A stretch of 64,000 nt of DNA, taken from contig NC_079878.1 in assembly GCF_029227915.1 (NCBI RefSeq), positions 31,275,501 through 31,339,500 of the forward strand. The letters are read 5' to 3'. Positions 36,130-49,449 of the stretch are shown here, in pieces; the first letter of the stretch is position 1, and each line of letters starts with the position of its first letter. Both the position numbers and the translations under genes were made by a program. The stretch comes from Hydractinia symbiolongicarpus (lineage: Eukaryota > Cnidaria > Hydrozoa > Anthoathecata > Hydractiniidae). The notes beneath the pieces are model-generated. The model ran no database searches, was not told the origin of the DNA, and worked only from the letters and a program-made list of their open reading frames with translations.

Positions 36130-39100
36130 AATTATTTTTTCACCACTAAAACGCATGAGACTTGTAGTTTTTAAAAATGTTTTCATTTTTGATGAGACGC
36201 TTGATGAAAGAGGTTTAATCGCCGGCAAACGAAAACCCGCGATTTCCCGTAAATCCCAGGCTTAGCCCGTATAGTCGAATGTATACAAAGAAAGTACCCA
36301 GGGAGTAAACTCATTTCCAAAACGATTTTTTAAAATTATCTTTTCACCACTAAAACGCATGAGACTTTTAGTTTTCAAAAATGTTTTCATTTTTGATGAG
36401 ACGCTGAATAAAAGAAGTTTAATCGCCGGCAAACGAAAACCCGCGATTTCCCGTAAATCCCGGACTCGGCCTGTATAGTCAAAAGTATACAAAGAAAGTA
36501 CCCTGCGAGTAAACTCATTTCCAGAACGATTTTTTAAATTATCTTTTCACCACTAAAACGCATGAGACTTTTAGTTTTCAAAAATGTTTTCATTTTTGAT
36601 GAGACGCTTAATGAGAGAGGTTTAATCTCCGGCAAACGAAAACCCGCGATTTCACGTAAATCCCGGGCTTGGCCCGTATAGTCGAATGTATACAAAGAAA
36701 GTACCCAGGGAGTAAACGCATTTCCTGAACGATTTTTTAAGTTATTGTTTCACCACTAAAACGCATGAGACTTGTAGTTTTCAAAAATGTTTTCATTTTT
36801 GATGAGACGCTGAATAAAAGAAGTTTAATCGCCGGCAAACGAAAACCCGCGATTTCCCGTAAATCCCGGACTCGGCCTGTATAGTCAAAAGTATACAAAG
36901 AAAGTACCCTGCGAGTAAACTCATTTCCAGAACGATTTTTTAAATTATCTTTTCACCACTAAAACGCATGAGACTTTTAGTTTTCAAAAATGTTTTCATT
37001 TTTGATGAGACGCTTAATGAGAGAGGTTTAATCTCCGGCAAACGAAAACCCGCGATTTCACGTAAATCCCGGGCTTGGCCCGTATAGTCGAATGTATACA
37101 AAGAAAGTACCCAGGGAGTAAACGCATTTCCTGAACGATTTTTTAAGTTATTGTTTCACCACTAAAACGCATGAGACTTGTAGTTTTCAAAAATGTTTTC
37201 ATTTTTGATGAGACGCTGAATAAAAGAGGTTTAATCGCCGGCAAACGAAAACCCGCGAATTCCCGTAAATCCCGGACACTGCCCGTATAGCCAGAAGTAT
37301 ACAAAGAAAGTACCCAGGGAGTAAACTCATTTCCCGAACGATTTTTTACATTATTTTTTCGCCACTAAAACGCATGAGACTTGTAGTTTTTAAAAATGTT
37401 TTCATTTTTGATGAGACGCTTGATGAAAGAGGTTTAATCGCCGGCAAACGAAAACCCGCGATTTCCCGTAAATCCCAGGCTTAGCCCGTATAGTCGAATG
37501 TATACAAAGAAAGTACCCAGGGAGTAAACTCATTTCCAAAACGATTTTTTAAAATTATCTTTTCACCACTAAAACGCATGAGACTTTTAGTTTTCAAAAA
37601 TGTTTTCATTTTTGATGAGACGCTGAATAAAAGAAGTTTAATCGCCGGCAAACGAAAACCCGCGATTTCCCGTAAATCCCGGACTCGGCCTGTATAGTCA
37701 AAAGTATACAAAGAAAGTACCCTGCGAGTAAACTCATTTCCAGAACGATTTTTTAAATTATCTTTTCACCACTAAAACGCATGAGACTTTTAGTTTTCAA
37801 AAATGTTTTCATTTTTGATGAGACGCTTAATGAGAGAGGTTTAATCTCCGGCAAACGAAAACCCGCGATTTCACGTAAATCCCGGGCTTGGCCCGTATAG
37901 TCGAATGTATACAAAGAAAGTACCCAGGGAGTAAACGCATTTCCTGAACGATTTTTTAAGTTATTGTTTCACCACTAAAACGCATGAGACTTGTAGTTTT
38001 CAAAAATGTTTTCATTTTTGATGAGACGCTGAATAAAAGAAGTTTAATCGCCGGCAAACGAAAACCCGCGAATTCCCGTAAATCCCGGACACTGCCCGTA
38101 TAGCCAGAAGTATACAAAGAAAGTACCCAGGGAGTAAACTCATTTCCCGAACGATTTTTTACATTATTTTTTCGCCACTAAAACGCATGAGACTTGTAGT
38201 TTTCAAAAATGTTTTCATTTTTGATGAGACGCTGAATAAAAGAAGTTTAATCGCCGGCAAACGAAAACCCGCGATTTCCCGTAAATCCCAGGCTTAGCCC
38301 GTATAGTCGAATGTATACAAAGAAAGTACCCAGGGAGTAAACTGATTTCCAGAACGATTTTTTAAAATTATCTTTTCACCACTAAAACGCATGAGACTTG
38401 TAGTTTTCAAAAATGTTTTCATTTTTGATGAGACGCTGAATAAAAGAAGTTTAATCGCCGGCAAACGAAAACCCGCGATTTCCCGTAAATCCCGGACTCG
38501 GCCTGTATAGTCAAAAGTATACAAGAAAGTACCCTGCGAGTAAACTCATTTCCAGAACGATTTTTTAAATTATCTTTTCACCACTAAAACGCATGAGACT
38601 TTTAGTTTTCAAAAATGTTTTCATTTTTGATGAGACGCTTAATGAGAGAGGTTCAATCTCCGGCAAACGAAAACCCGCGATTTCACGTAAATCCCGGGCT
38701 TGGCCTGTATAGTCGAATGTATACAAAGAAAGTACCCAGGGAGTAAACGCATTTCCTGAACGATTTTTTAAGTTATTGTTTCACCACTAAAACGCATGAG
38801 ACTTGTAGTTTTCAAAAATGTTTTCATTTTTGATGAGACGCTGAATAAAAGAAGTTTAATCGCCGGCAAACGAAAACCCGCGAATTCCCGTAAATCCCGG
38901 ACACTGCCCGTATAGCCAGAAGTATACAAAGAAAGTACCCAGGGAGTAAACTCATTTCCCGAACGATTTTTTACATTATTTTTTCGCCACTAAAACGCAT
39001 GAGACTTGTAGTTTTCAAAAATGTTTTCATTTTTGATGAGACGCTGAATAAAAGAAGTTTAATCGCCGGCAAACGAAAACCCGCGATTTCCCGTAAATCC

Positions 39101-39360
39101 CAGGCTTAGCCCGTATAGTCGAATGTATACAAAGAAAGTACCCAGGGAGTAAACTCATTTCCAGAACGATTTTTTAAAATTATCTTTTCACCACTAAAAC
39201 GCATGACACTTGTAGTTTTCCAAAATGTTTTCATTTTTGATGAGACGCTGAATAAAAGATGTTTAATCGCCGGAAAACGAAAACCCACGATTTTCCGTAA
39301 ATCCCGTGCTTGGCCCGTATAGTCGAGTATATACAAAGAAAGTACCCTGTGAGTAAACTC
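36130..39360. repeat. Higher-order repeats of 6 and 4 monomers
   Basis: Variant series marked by cccggacactgcccg with gccagaagtatac and by cgcttgatgaaagagg recur with offsets of 1,219 bp (36262 to 37481), 813 bp (37481 to 38294) and 812 bp (38294 to 39106). One copy near 38520 has lost a base in tacaagaaag, accounting for the one-base difference. Confidence 0.75.
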
Positions 39361-40500
39361 ATTTCCAGAACGATTTTTTAAATTATCTTTTCACCACTAA
39401 AACGCATGAGACTTGTAGTTATTAAAAATGTTTTCATTTTTGATGAGACGCGGAATAAAAGAAGTTTAATCGCCGGCAAACGAAAAACCGCGATTTCCCG
39501 TAAATCCCGGACTCGGCCCGTATAGTCAAAAGTATACAAAGAAAATACCCAGGGAGTAAACTCATTTCCCGAACGATTTTTTAAATTATTTTTTCACCAC
39601 TAAAACGCATGAGACTTGTAGTTTTCAAAAATGTTTTCATTTTTGATGAGACGCTGAATAAAAGAAGTTTAATCGCCGGCAAACGAAACTCCCCGCATTC
39701 CCGTAAATCCCGGACTCGGCCCGTATAGCCAAAAGTATACAAAGAAAGTATCCAGGGAGTAAACTCATTTCCCGAACGATTTTTTAAATTATTTTTTCAC
39801 CACTAAAACGCATGAGACTTGTAGTTTTCAGAAATGTTTTAATTTTTGATGAGACGCGGAATAAAAGAAGTTTAATCGCCAGCAAACGAAAACCCACGAT
39901 TTTCCGTAAATCCCGTGCTTGGCCCGTATAGTCGAGTATATACAAAGAAAGTACCCTGTGAGTAAACTCATTTCCAGAACGATTTTTTAAATTATCTTTT
40001 CACCACTAAAACGCATGAGACTTGTAGTTATTAAAAATGTTTTCATTTTTGATGAGACGCGGAATAAAAGAAGTTTAATCGCCGGCAAACGAAAACCCGC
40101 GATTTCCCGTAAATCCCGGACTCGGCCCGTATAGTCAAAAGTATACAAAGAAAATACCCAGGGAGTAAACTCATTTCCCGAACGATTTTTTAAATTATTT
40201 TTTCACCACTAAAACGCATGAGACTTGTAGTTTTCAAAAATGTTTTCATTTTTGATGAGACGCTGAATAAAAGAAGTTTAATCGCCGGCAAACGAAACTC
40301 CCCGCATTCCCGTAAATCCCGGACTCGGCCCGTATAGCCAAAAGTATACAAAGAAAGTATCCAGGGAGTAAACTCATTTCCCGAACGATTTTTTAAATTA
40401 TTTTTTCACCACTAAAACGCATGAGACTTGTAGTTTTCAGAAATGTTTTAATTTTTGATGAGACGCGGAATAAAAGAAGTTTAATCGCCAGCAAACGAAA
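39283..40500. repeat. Higher-order repeat: 3-monomer (609 bp) tandem duplication
   Basis: The rare markers cttgtagttattaaaaatg (39417 and 40026), cgaaactccccgcattcccg and ttcagaaatgttttaattt all recur at 609 bp. The first copy starts at about 39.28 kb and the second at about 39.89 kb. Confidence 0.75.
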
Positions 40501-43500
40501 ACCCGCGATTTCCCGTAAATCCCGGACTCGGCCCGTATAGTCAAAAGTATACAAAGAAAGTACCCAGGGAGTAAACTCATTTCCCGAACGATTTTTTAAA
40601 TTATTTTTTCACCACTAAAACGCATGAGACTTGTAGTTTTCAAAAATGTTTTCATTTTTGATGAGACGCTGAATAAAAGAAGTTTAATTGCCGGCAAACG
40701 AAAACCCGCGATTTCCCGTAAATCCCGGACTCGGCCCGTATAGTACAAAGTATACAAAGAAAGTACTCAGGAAGTAAATTCAATTCCCGAACGATATTTT
40801 AAGTTATTTTTTCACCACTAAAACGCATGAGACTTGTAGTTTTTAAAAATGTTTCCATTTTTGATGAGACGCTTCAAGAAAGAGGTTTAATCGCCGGCAA
40901 ACGAAACTCCCCGCATTCCCGTAAATCCCGGACTCGGCCCGTATAGCCAAAAGTATACAAAGAAAGTATCCAGGGAGTAAACTCATTTCCCGAACGATTT
41001 TTTAAATTATTTTTTCACCACTAAAACGCATGAGACTTGTAGTTTTCAAAAATGTTTTCATTTTTGATGAGACGCTGAATAAAAGAAGTTTAATCGCCGG
41101 CAAACGAAAACCCGCGATTTCCCGTAAATCCCGGACTCGGCCCGTATAGTACAAAGTATACAAAGAAAGTACTCAGGAAGTAAATTCATTTCCCGAACGA
41201 TTTTGTAAGTTATTTTTTCACCACTAAAACGCATGAGACTTGTAGTTTTTAAAAATGTTTTCATTTTTGATGAGACGCTTGATGAAAGAGGTTTAATCGC
41301 CGGCAAACGAAAACCCGCGATTTCCCCGTAAATCCCAGGCTTGGCCCGTATAGTCGAATGTATACAAAGAAAGTACCCAGGGAGTAAACTCATTTCCAGA
41401 ACGATTTTTTAAATTATCTTTTCAACACTAAAACGAATGAAACTTGTAGTTTTCAAAAATGTTTTCATTTTTGATGAGACGCTTAATGAGAGAAGTTTAA
41501 TCGCCGGCAAACGAAAACCCGCGATTTCCCGTAAATCCCGGGCTTGGCCCTTATTTTCGAATGTATACAAAGAAAGTACCCAGTGAGTAAACTCATTTCT
41601 CGATCGAATTTTTAAATTATTTTTTCACCACTAAAACGCATGAGACTTGTAGTTTTCAAAAATGTTTTCATTTTTGATGAGACGGTTAATGGGAGAGGCT
41701 TAATCTCCGGTAAACGAAAACCCGCGATTTCACGTAAATCCCGGGCTTGGCCCGTATAGTCGAATGTATACAAAGAAAGTACCCAGGGAGTAAACGCATT
41801 TCCCGAACAATTTTTTAAATTATTTTTTCACCACTAAAACGCATGAAATTTGTAGTTTTCAAAAATGATTCTATTCTTGATGAGACGCTGAATAAAAGAA
41901 GTTTAATCGCCGGCAAACGAAAACCCGCGATTTCCCGTAAATCCCGGACTCGGCCCGTATAGTACAAAGTATACAAAGAAAGTACTCAGGAAGTAAACTC
42001 ATTTCCCGAATGATTTTTTAAGTTATTTTTTCACCACTAAAACGCATGAGACTTGTACTTTTTAAAAATGTTTTCATTTTTGATGAGACGTTTAATGAAA
42101 GAGGTTTAATCGCCAGCAAACGAAAATCCGGGATTTCCCGTAAATCCCAGGCTTGGCCCGTATAGTCGAATGTATACAAAGAAAGTACCCAGGGAGTAAA
42201 CTCATTTCCAGAACGATTTTTTAAAATTATCTTTTCACCACTAAAACGCATGAGACTTGTAGTTTTCAAAAATGTTTTCATTTTTGATGAGACGCTGAAT
42301 AAAAGATGTTTAATCGCCGGAAAACGAAAACCCGCGATTTCCCGTAAATCCCGTGCTTGGCCCGTATAGTCGAGTATATACAAAGAAAGTAACCTGTGAG
42401 TAAACTCATTTTCAGAACGATTTTTTAAATTATCCTTTCACCACTAAAACGCATGAGACTTGTAGTCTTCAAAAATGTTTTCATTTTTGATGAGACGCTG
42501 AATAAAAGAAGTTTAATCGCCGGCAAACGAAAACCTGCAATTTCCCGTAAATCCCGGACTCGGCCCGTATAGTACAAAGTATACAAAGAAAGTACTCAGG
42601 AAGTAAACTCATTTCCCGAACGATTTTTTAAGTTATTTTTTCACCACTAAAACGCATGAGACTTGTAGTTTTCAAAAAAGTATTCATTTTTGATGAGACG
42701 CTGAATAAAAGATGTTTAATCGCCGGCAAACGAAAACCCGCGATTTCCGGTAAATCCCATGCTTGGCCCTTATAGTCGAGTATATACAAAGAAAGTACCC
42801 TGTGAGTAAACTCATTTCCAGAACGATTTTTTAAATTATCCTTTCACCACTAAAACGCATGAGATTTGTAGACTTCAAAAATGTTTTCATTTTTGATGAG
42901 ACGCGGAATAAAAGAAGTTTAATCGCCGGCAAACGAAAACCCGCGATTTCCCGTAAATCCCGGACTCGGCCCGTAAAGTCAAAAGTATACAAAGAAAATA
43001 CCCAGGGAGTAAACTCATTTCCCGAACGATTTTTTAAAGTATTTTTTCATCACTAAAACGCATGAGACTTGTAGTTTTCAAAAATGTTTTCATTTTTGAT
43101 GAGACGCTGAATAAAAGAAGTTTAATCGCCGGCAAACGAAAACCCGCGATTTCCCGTAAATCCCGGACTCGGCCTGTATAGTCAAAAGTATACAAAGAAA
43201 GTACCCTGCGAGTAAACTCATTTCCAGAACGATTTTTTAAATTATCTTTTCACCACTAAAACGCATGAGACTTTTAGTTTTCAAAAATGTTTTCATTTTT
43301 GATGAGACGCTGAATAAAAGAATTTTAATCGCCGGCAAACGGAAACCCGCGATTTCGCGTAAATCCCGGACTCGGCCTGTATAGTCAAAAGTATACAAAG
43401 AAAGTACCCTGCGAGTAAACTCATTTCCAGAACGATTTTTTAAATTATCTTTTCACCACTAAAACGCATGAGACTTGTAGTTTTCAAAATTGTTTTCATT

Positions 43501-46500
43501 TTTGATTAGACGCTGAATAAAAGAAGTTTAATCGCCGGCAAACGAAAACCCGCGATTTCCCGTAAATCCCGGACTCGGCCCGTATAGTCAAAAGTATACA
43601 AAGAAAATACCCAGGGAGTAAACTAATTTCCCGAACGGTTTTTTAAAGTATTTTTTCATCACTAAAACGCATGAGACTTGTAGTTTTCAAAAATGTTTTC
43701 ATTTTTGATGAGACGCTGAATAAAAGAAGTTTAATCGCCGGCAAATGAAAACCCGCGATTTCCCGTAAATCCTGGACTCGGCCTGTATAGTCAAAAGTAT
43801 ACAAACAAAGTACCCTGCGAGTAAACTCATTTCCAGAACGATTTTTTAAATTATCTTTTCACCACTAAAACGCATGAGACTTTTAGTTTTCAAAAATGTT
43901 TTCATTTTTGATGAGACGCTGAATAAAAGAAGTTTAATCGCCGGCAAACGATAACCCGCGAATTCCCGTAAATCCCGGACTCGGCTCGTATAGCCAAAAG
44001 TATACAAAGAAAGTACCCAGGGAGTAATCTCAAATCCCAAACGATTTTTTAAATTATCCTTTCACCACTAAAACGCATGAGATTTGTAGTCTTCAAAAAT
44101 GTTTTCATTTTTGATGAGACGCGGAATAAAAGAAGTTTAATCGCCGGCAAACGAAAACCCGCGATTTCCCGTAAATCCCGGACTCGGCCCGTAAAGTCAA
44201 AAGTATACAAAGAAAATACCCAGGGAGTAAACTCATTTCCCGAACGATTTTTTAAAGTATTTTTTCATCACTAAAACGCATGAGACTTGTAGTTTTCAAA
44301 AATGTTTTCATTTTTGATGAGACGCTGAATAAAAGAAGTTTAATCGCCGGCAAACGAAAACCCTCGATTTCCTGTAAATCCTGGACTCGGCCTGTATAGT
44401 CAAAAGTATACAAAGAAAGTACCCTGCGAGTAAACTCATTTCCAGAACGATTTTTTAAATTATCTTTTCACCACTAAAACGCATGAGACTTTTAGTTTTC
44501 AAAAATGGTTTCATTTTTGATGAGACGCTGAATAAAAGAATTTTAATCGCCGGCAAACGGAAACCCGCGATTTCGCGTAAATCCTGGACTCGGCCTGTAT
44601 AGTCAAAAGTATACAAAGAAAGTACCCTGCGAGTAAACTCATTTCCCGAACGATTTTTTAATTTATTTTTTCGCCACTAAAACGAATGACACTTGTAGTT
44701 TTCAAAAATGTTTTCATTTTTGATGAGACGCGGAATAAAAGAAGTTTAATCGCCGGCAAACGAAAACCCGCGATTTTCCGAAAATCCCGGACTCGGCCCG
44801 TATAGTCGAATGTATACAAAGAAAGTACCCAGGGAGTAAACTCATTTCCAGAACGATTTTTTAAATTATCTTATCACCACTAAAACGCATGAGACTTGTA
44901 GTTTTCAAAAATGTTTTCATTTTTGATGAGACGCGGAATAAAAGAAGTTTAATCGCCGGCAAACGAAAACCCGCGATTTCCCGTAAATCCCGGACTCGGC
45001 CCGTATAGTCAAAAGTATACAAAGAAAATACCCAGGGAGTAAAATCATTTCCCGAACGATTTTTTAAATTATCTTTTCACCACTAAAACGCACGAGACTT
45101 GTAGTTTTCAAAAATGTTTTCATTTTTGATGAGACGCTTAATGAGAGGGGTTTAATCTCCGGCAAACGAAAACCCGCGATTTCACGTAAATCCCGGGTTT
45201 GGCTCGTATAGTCGAATATATACGAAGAAATTACCCTGTGAGTAAACTCATTTCCAGAACGATTTTTTAAATTATCTTTTCACCACTAAAAGGCATGAGA
45301 CTTGTAGTTTTCAAAAATGTTTTCATTTTTGATGAGACGCGGAATAGAAGAAGTTTAATCGCCGGCAAACGAAAACCCGCGATTTCCCGTAAATCCCGGA
45401 CTCGGCCCGTAAAGTCAAAAGTATACAAAGAAAATACCCAGGGAGTAAACTCATTTCCCGAACGATTTTTTAAAGTATTTTTTCATCACTAAAACGCATG
45501 AGACTTGTAGTTTTCAAAAATGTTTTCATTTTTGATGAGACGCTGAATAAAAGAAGTTTAATCGCCGGCAAACGAAAACCCTCGATTTCCTGTAAATCCT
45601 GGACTCGGCCTGTATAGTCAAAAGTATACAAAGAAAGTACCCTGCGAGTAAACTCATTTCCAGAACGATTTTTTAAATTATCTTTTCACCACTAAAACGC
45701 ATGAGACTTTTAGTTTTCAAAAATGGTTTCATTTTTGATGAGACGCTGAATAAAAGAATTTTAATCGCCGGCAAACGGAAACCCGCGATTTCGCGTAAAT
45801 CCTGGACTCGGCCTGTATAGTCAAAAGTATACAAAGAAAGTACCCTGCGAGTAAACTCATTTCCCGAACGATTTTTTAATTTATTTTTTCGCCACTAAAA
45901 CGAATGACACTTGTAGTTTTCAAAAATGTTTTCATTTTTGATGAGACGCGGAATAAAAGAAGTTTAATCGCCGGCAAACGAAAACCCGCGATTTTCCGAA
46001 AATCCCGGACTCGGCCCGTATAGTCGAATGTATACAAAGAAAGTACCCAGGGAGTAAACTCATTTCCAGAACGATTTTTTAAATTATCTTATCACCACTA
46101 AAACGCATGAGACTTGTAGTTTTCAAAAATGTTTTCATTTTTGATGAGACGCGGAATAAAAGAAGTTTAATCGCCGGCAAACGAAAACCCGCGATTTCCC
46201 GTAAATCCCGGACTCGGCCCGTATAGTCAAAAGTATACAAAGAAAATACCCAGGGAGTAAAATCATTTCCCGAACGATTTTTTAAATTATCTTTTCACCA
46301 CTAAAACGCACGAGACTTGTAGTTTTCAAAAATGTTTTCATTTTTGATGAGACGCTTAATGAGAGGGGTTTAATCTCCGGCAAACGAAAACCCGCGATTT
46401 CACGTAAATCCCGGGTTTGGCTCGTATAGTCGAATATATACGAAGAAATTACCCTGTGAGTAAACTCATTTCCAGAACGATTTTTTAAATTATCTTTTCA

Positions 46501-47700
46501 CCACTAAAAGGCATGAGACTTGTAGTTTTCAAAAATGTTTTCATTTTTGATGAGACGCGGAATAGAAGAAGTTTAATCGCCGGCAAACGAAAACCCGCGA
46601 TTTCCCGTAAATCCCGGACTCGGCCCGTATAGTCAAAAGTATACAAAGAAAGTACCCAGGGAGTAAACTCATTTCCCGAACGATTTTTTAAATCATTTTT
46701 TCGCCACTAAAACGCATAAGACTTTTAGTTTTCAAAAATGTTTTCATTTTTGATGAGACGCTTAATGAGAGAGGTTTAATCTCCGGCAAACGAAAACCCG
46801 CGATTTCACGTAAATCCCGGGCTTGGCCCGTATAGTCGAATGTATACAAAGAAAGTACCCAGGGAGTAAACTCATTTCCAGAACGATTTTTTAAATTATC
46901 TTTTCACCACTAAAACGCATGAGACTTGTAGTTTTCAAATATGTTTTCATTTTTGATGAGACGCTTAATGAGAGAGGTTTAATCTTCGGCAAACGAAAAC
47001 CCGCGATTTCACGTAAATCCCGGGCTTGGCCCGTATAGTCGAAAGTATACAAAGAAAATACCCAGGGAGTAAACGCATTTCCCGAACGATTTTTTAGGTT
47101 ATTGTTTCACCACTAAAACGCATGAGACTTGTAGTTTTTAAAAATGTTTTCATTTTTGATGAGATGCTTGATGAAAGAGGTTTAATCGCCGGCAAACGAA
47201 AACCCGCGATTTCCCGTAAATCCCAGGCTTGGCCCGCATAGTCGAATGTATACAAAGAAAGTACCCAGGGAGTAAACTCATTTCCAGAACGATTTTTTAA
47301 AATTATCTTTTCACCACTAAAACGCATGAGACTTGTAGTTTTCAAAAATGTTTTCATTTTTGATGAGACGCTTAATGAGAGAGGTTTAATCGCCGGCAAA
47401 CGAAAACCCGCGATTTCCCGTAAATCCCGGACTCGGCCCGTATAGTCAAAAGTATACAAAGAAAGTACCCAGGGAGTAAACTCATTTCCCGAACGATTTT
47501 TTAAATTATTTTTTCGCCACTAAAACGCATGAGACTTGTAGTTTTCAAAAATGTTTTCATTTTTGATGAGACGCTTAATGAGAGAGGTTTAATCTCCGGC
47601 AAACGAAAACCCGCGATTTCACGTAAATCCCGGGCTTGGCCCGTATAGTCGAATGTATACAAAGAAAGTACCCAGGGAGTAAACTCATTTCCCGAACGAT
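40110..47700. repeat. Segmental duplication within the satellite, copy 1
   Basis: Rare variants here recur in the same order at about 49.45-55.4 kb. The offset is 9,338-9,339 bp up to about 42.97 kb, 8,932 bp from about 43.47 kb (two monomers fewer in copy 2), and 7,713-7,714 bp from about 46.5 kb (six more monomers fewer). Example pairs are 42018/51356, 43846/52778 and 47094/54807. Ends are approximate. Confidence 0.78.
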
Positions 47701-49000
47701 TTTTAAATTATATTCTCGCCACTAAAACGCATGAGACTTGTAGTTTTCAAAAATGTTTTCATTTTTGATGAGACGCTGAATAAAAGAAGTTTAATCGCCG
47801 GCAAACGAAAACCCTCGATTTCCTGTAAATCCTGGACTCGGCCTGTATAGTCAAAAGTATACAAAGAAAGTACCCTGCGAGTAAACTCATTTCCAGAACG
47901 ATTTTTTAAATTATCTTTTCACCACTAAAACGCATGAGACTTTTAGTTTTCAAAAATGGTTTCATTTTTGATGAGACGCTGAATAAAAGAATTTTAATCG
48001 CCGGCAAACGGAAACCCGCGATTTCGCGTAAATCCTGGACTCGGCCTGTATAGTCAAAAGTATACAAAGAAAGTACCCTGCGAGTAAACTCATTTCCCGA
48101 ACGATTTTTTAATTTATTTTTTCGCCACTAAAACGAATGACACTTGTAGTTTTCAAAAATGTTTTCATTTTTGATGAGACGCGGAATAAAAGAAGTTTAA
48201 TCGCCGGCAAACGAAAACCCGCGATTTTCCGAAAATCCCGGACTCGGCCCGTATAGTCGAATGTATACAAAGAAAGTACCCAGGGAGTAAACTCATTTCC
48301 AGAACGATTTTTTAAATTATCTTATCACCACTAAAACGCATGAGACTTGTAGCTTTCAAAAATGTTTTCATTTTTGATGAGACGCGGAATAAAAGAAGTT
48401 TAATCGCCGGCAAACGAAAACCCGCGATTTCCCGTAAATCCCGGACTCGGCCCGTATAGTCAAAAGTATACAAAGAAAATACCCAGGGAGTAAAATCATT
48501 TCCCGAACGATTTTTTAAATTATCTTTTCACCACTAAAACGCACGAGACTTGTAGTTTTCAAAAATGTTTTCATTTTTGATGAGACGCTTAATGAGAGGG
48601 GTTTAATCTCCGGCAAACGAAAACCCGCGATTTCACGTAAATCCCGGGTTTGGCTCGTATAGTCGAATATATACGAAGAAATTACCCTGTGAGTAAACTC
48701 ATTTCCAGAACGATTTTTTAAATTATCTTTTCACCACTAAAAGGCATGAGACTTGTAGTTTTCAAAAATGTTTTCATTTTTGATGAGACGCGGAATAGAA
48801 GAAGTTTAATCGCCGGCAAACGAAAACCCGCGATTTCCCGTAAATCCCGGACTCGGCCCGTATAGTCAAAAGTATACAAAGAAAGTACCCAGGGAGTAAA
48901 CTCATTTCCCGAACGATTTTTTAAATCATTTTTTCGCCACTAAAACGCATAAGACTTTTAGTTTTCAAAAATGTTTTCATTTTTGATGAGACGCTTAATG
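44296..49000. repeat. Higher-order repeat: 6-monomer (1,218 bp) unit plus a third copy
   Basis: The marker ccctcgatttcctg lies at 44361, 45579 and 47812, spaced by 1,218 and 2,233 bp (6 and 11 monomers). It is followed each time by aaaatggtttcattt, the gaatgacacttg monomer, gcacgagacttg and aaggcatgagacttg. The middle copy is the six-monomer excess seen against the second segmental copy. Confidence 0.75.
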
Positions 49001-49449
49001 AGAGAGGTTTAATCTCCGGCAAACGAAAACCCGCGATTTCACGTAAATCCCGGGCTTGGCCCGTATAGTCGAATGTATACAAAGAAAGTACCCAGGGAGT
49101 AAACTCATTTCCCGAACGATTTTTAAATTATATTCTCGCCACTAAAACGCATGAGACTTGTAGTTTTCAAATATGTTTTCATTTTTGATGAGACGCTTAA
49201 TGAGAGAGGTTTAATCTTCGGCAAACGAAAACCCGCGATTTCACGTAAATCCCGGGCTTGGCCCGTATAGTCGAAAGTATACAAAGAAAATACCCAGGGA
49301 GTAAACGCATTTCCTGAACGATTTTTTAGGTTATTGTTTCACCACTAAAACGCATGAGACTTGTAGTTTTTAAAAATGTTTTCATTTTTGATGAGACGCT
49401 TAATGAGAGAGGTTTAATCTCCGGCAAACGAAAACCCGCGATTTCACGT

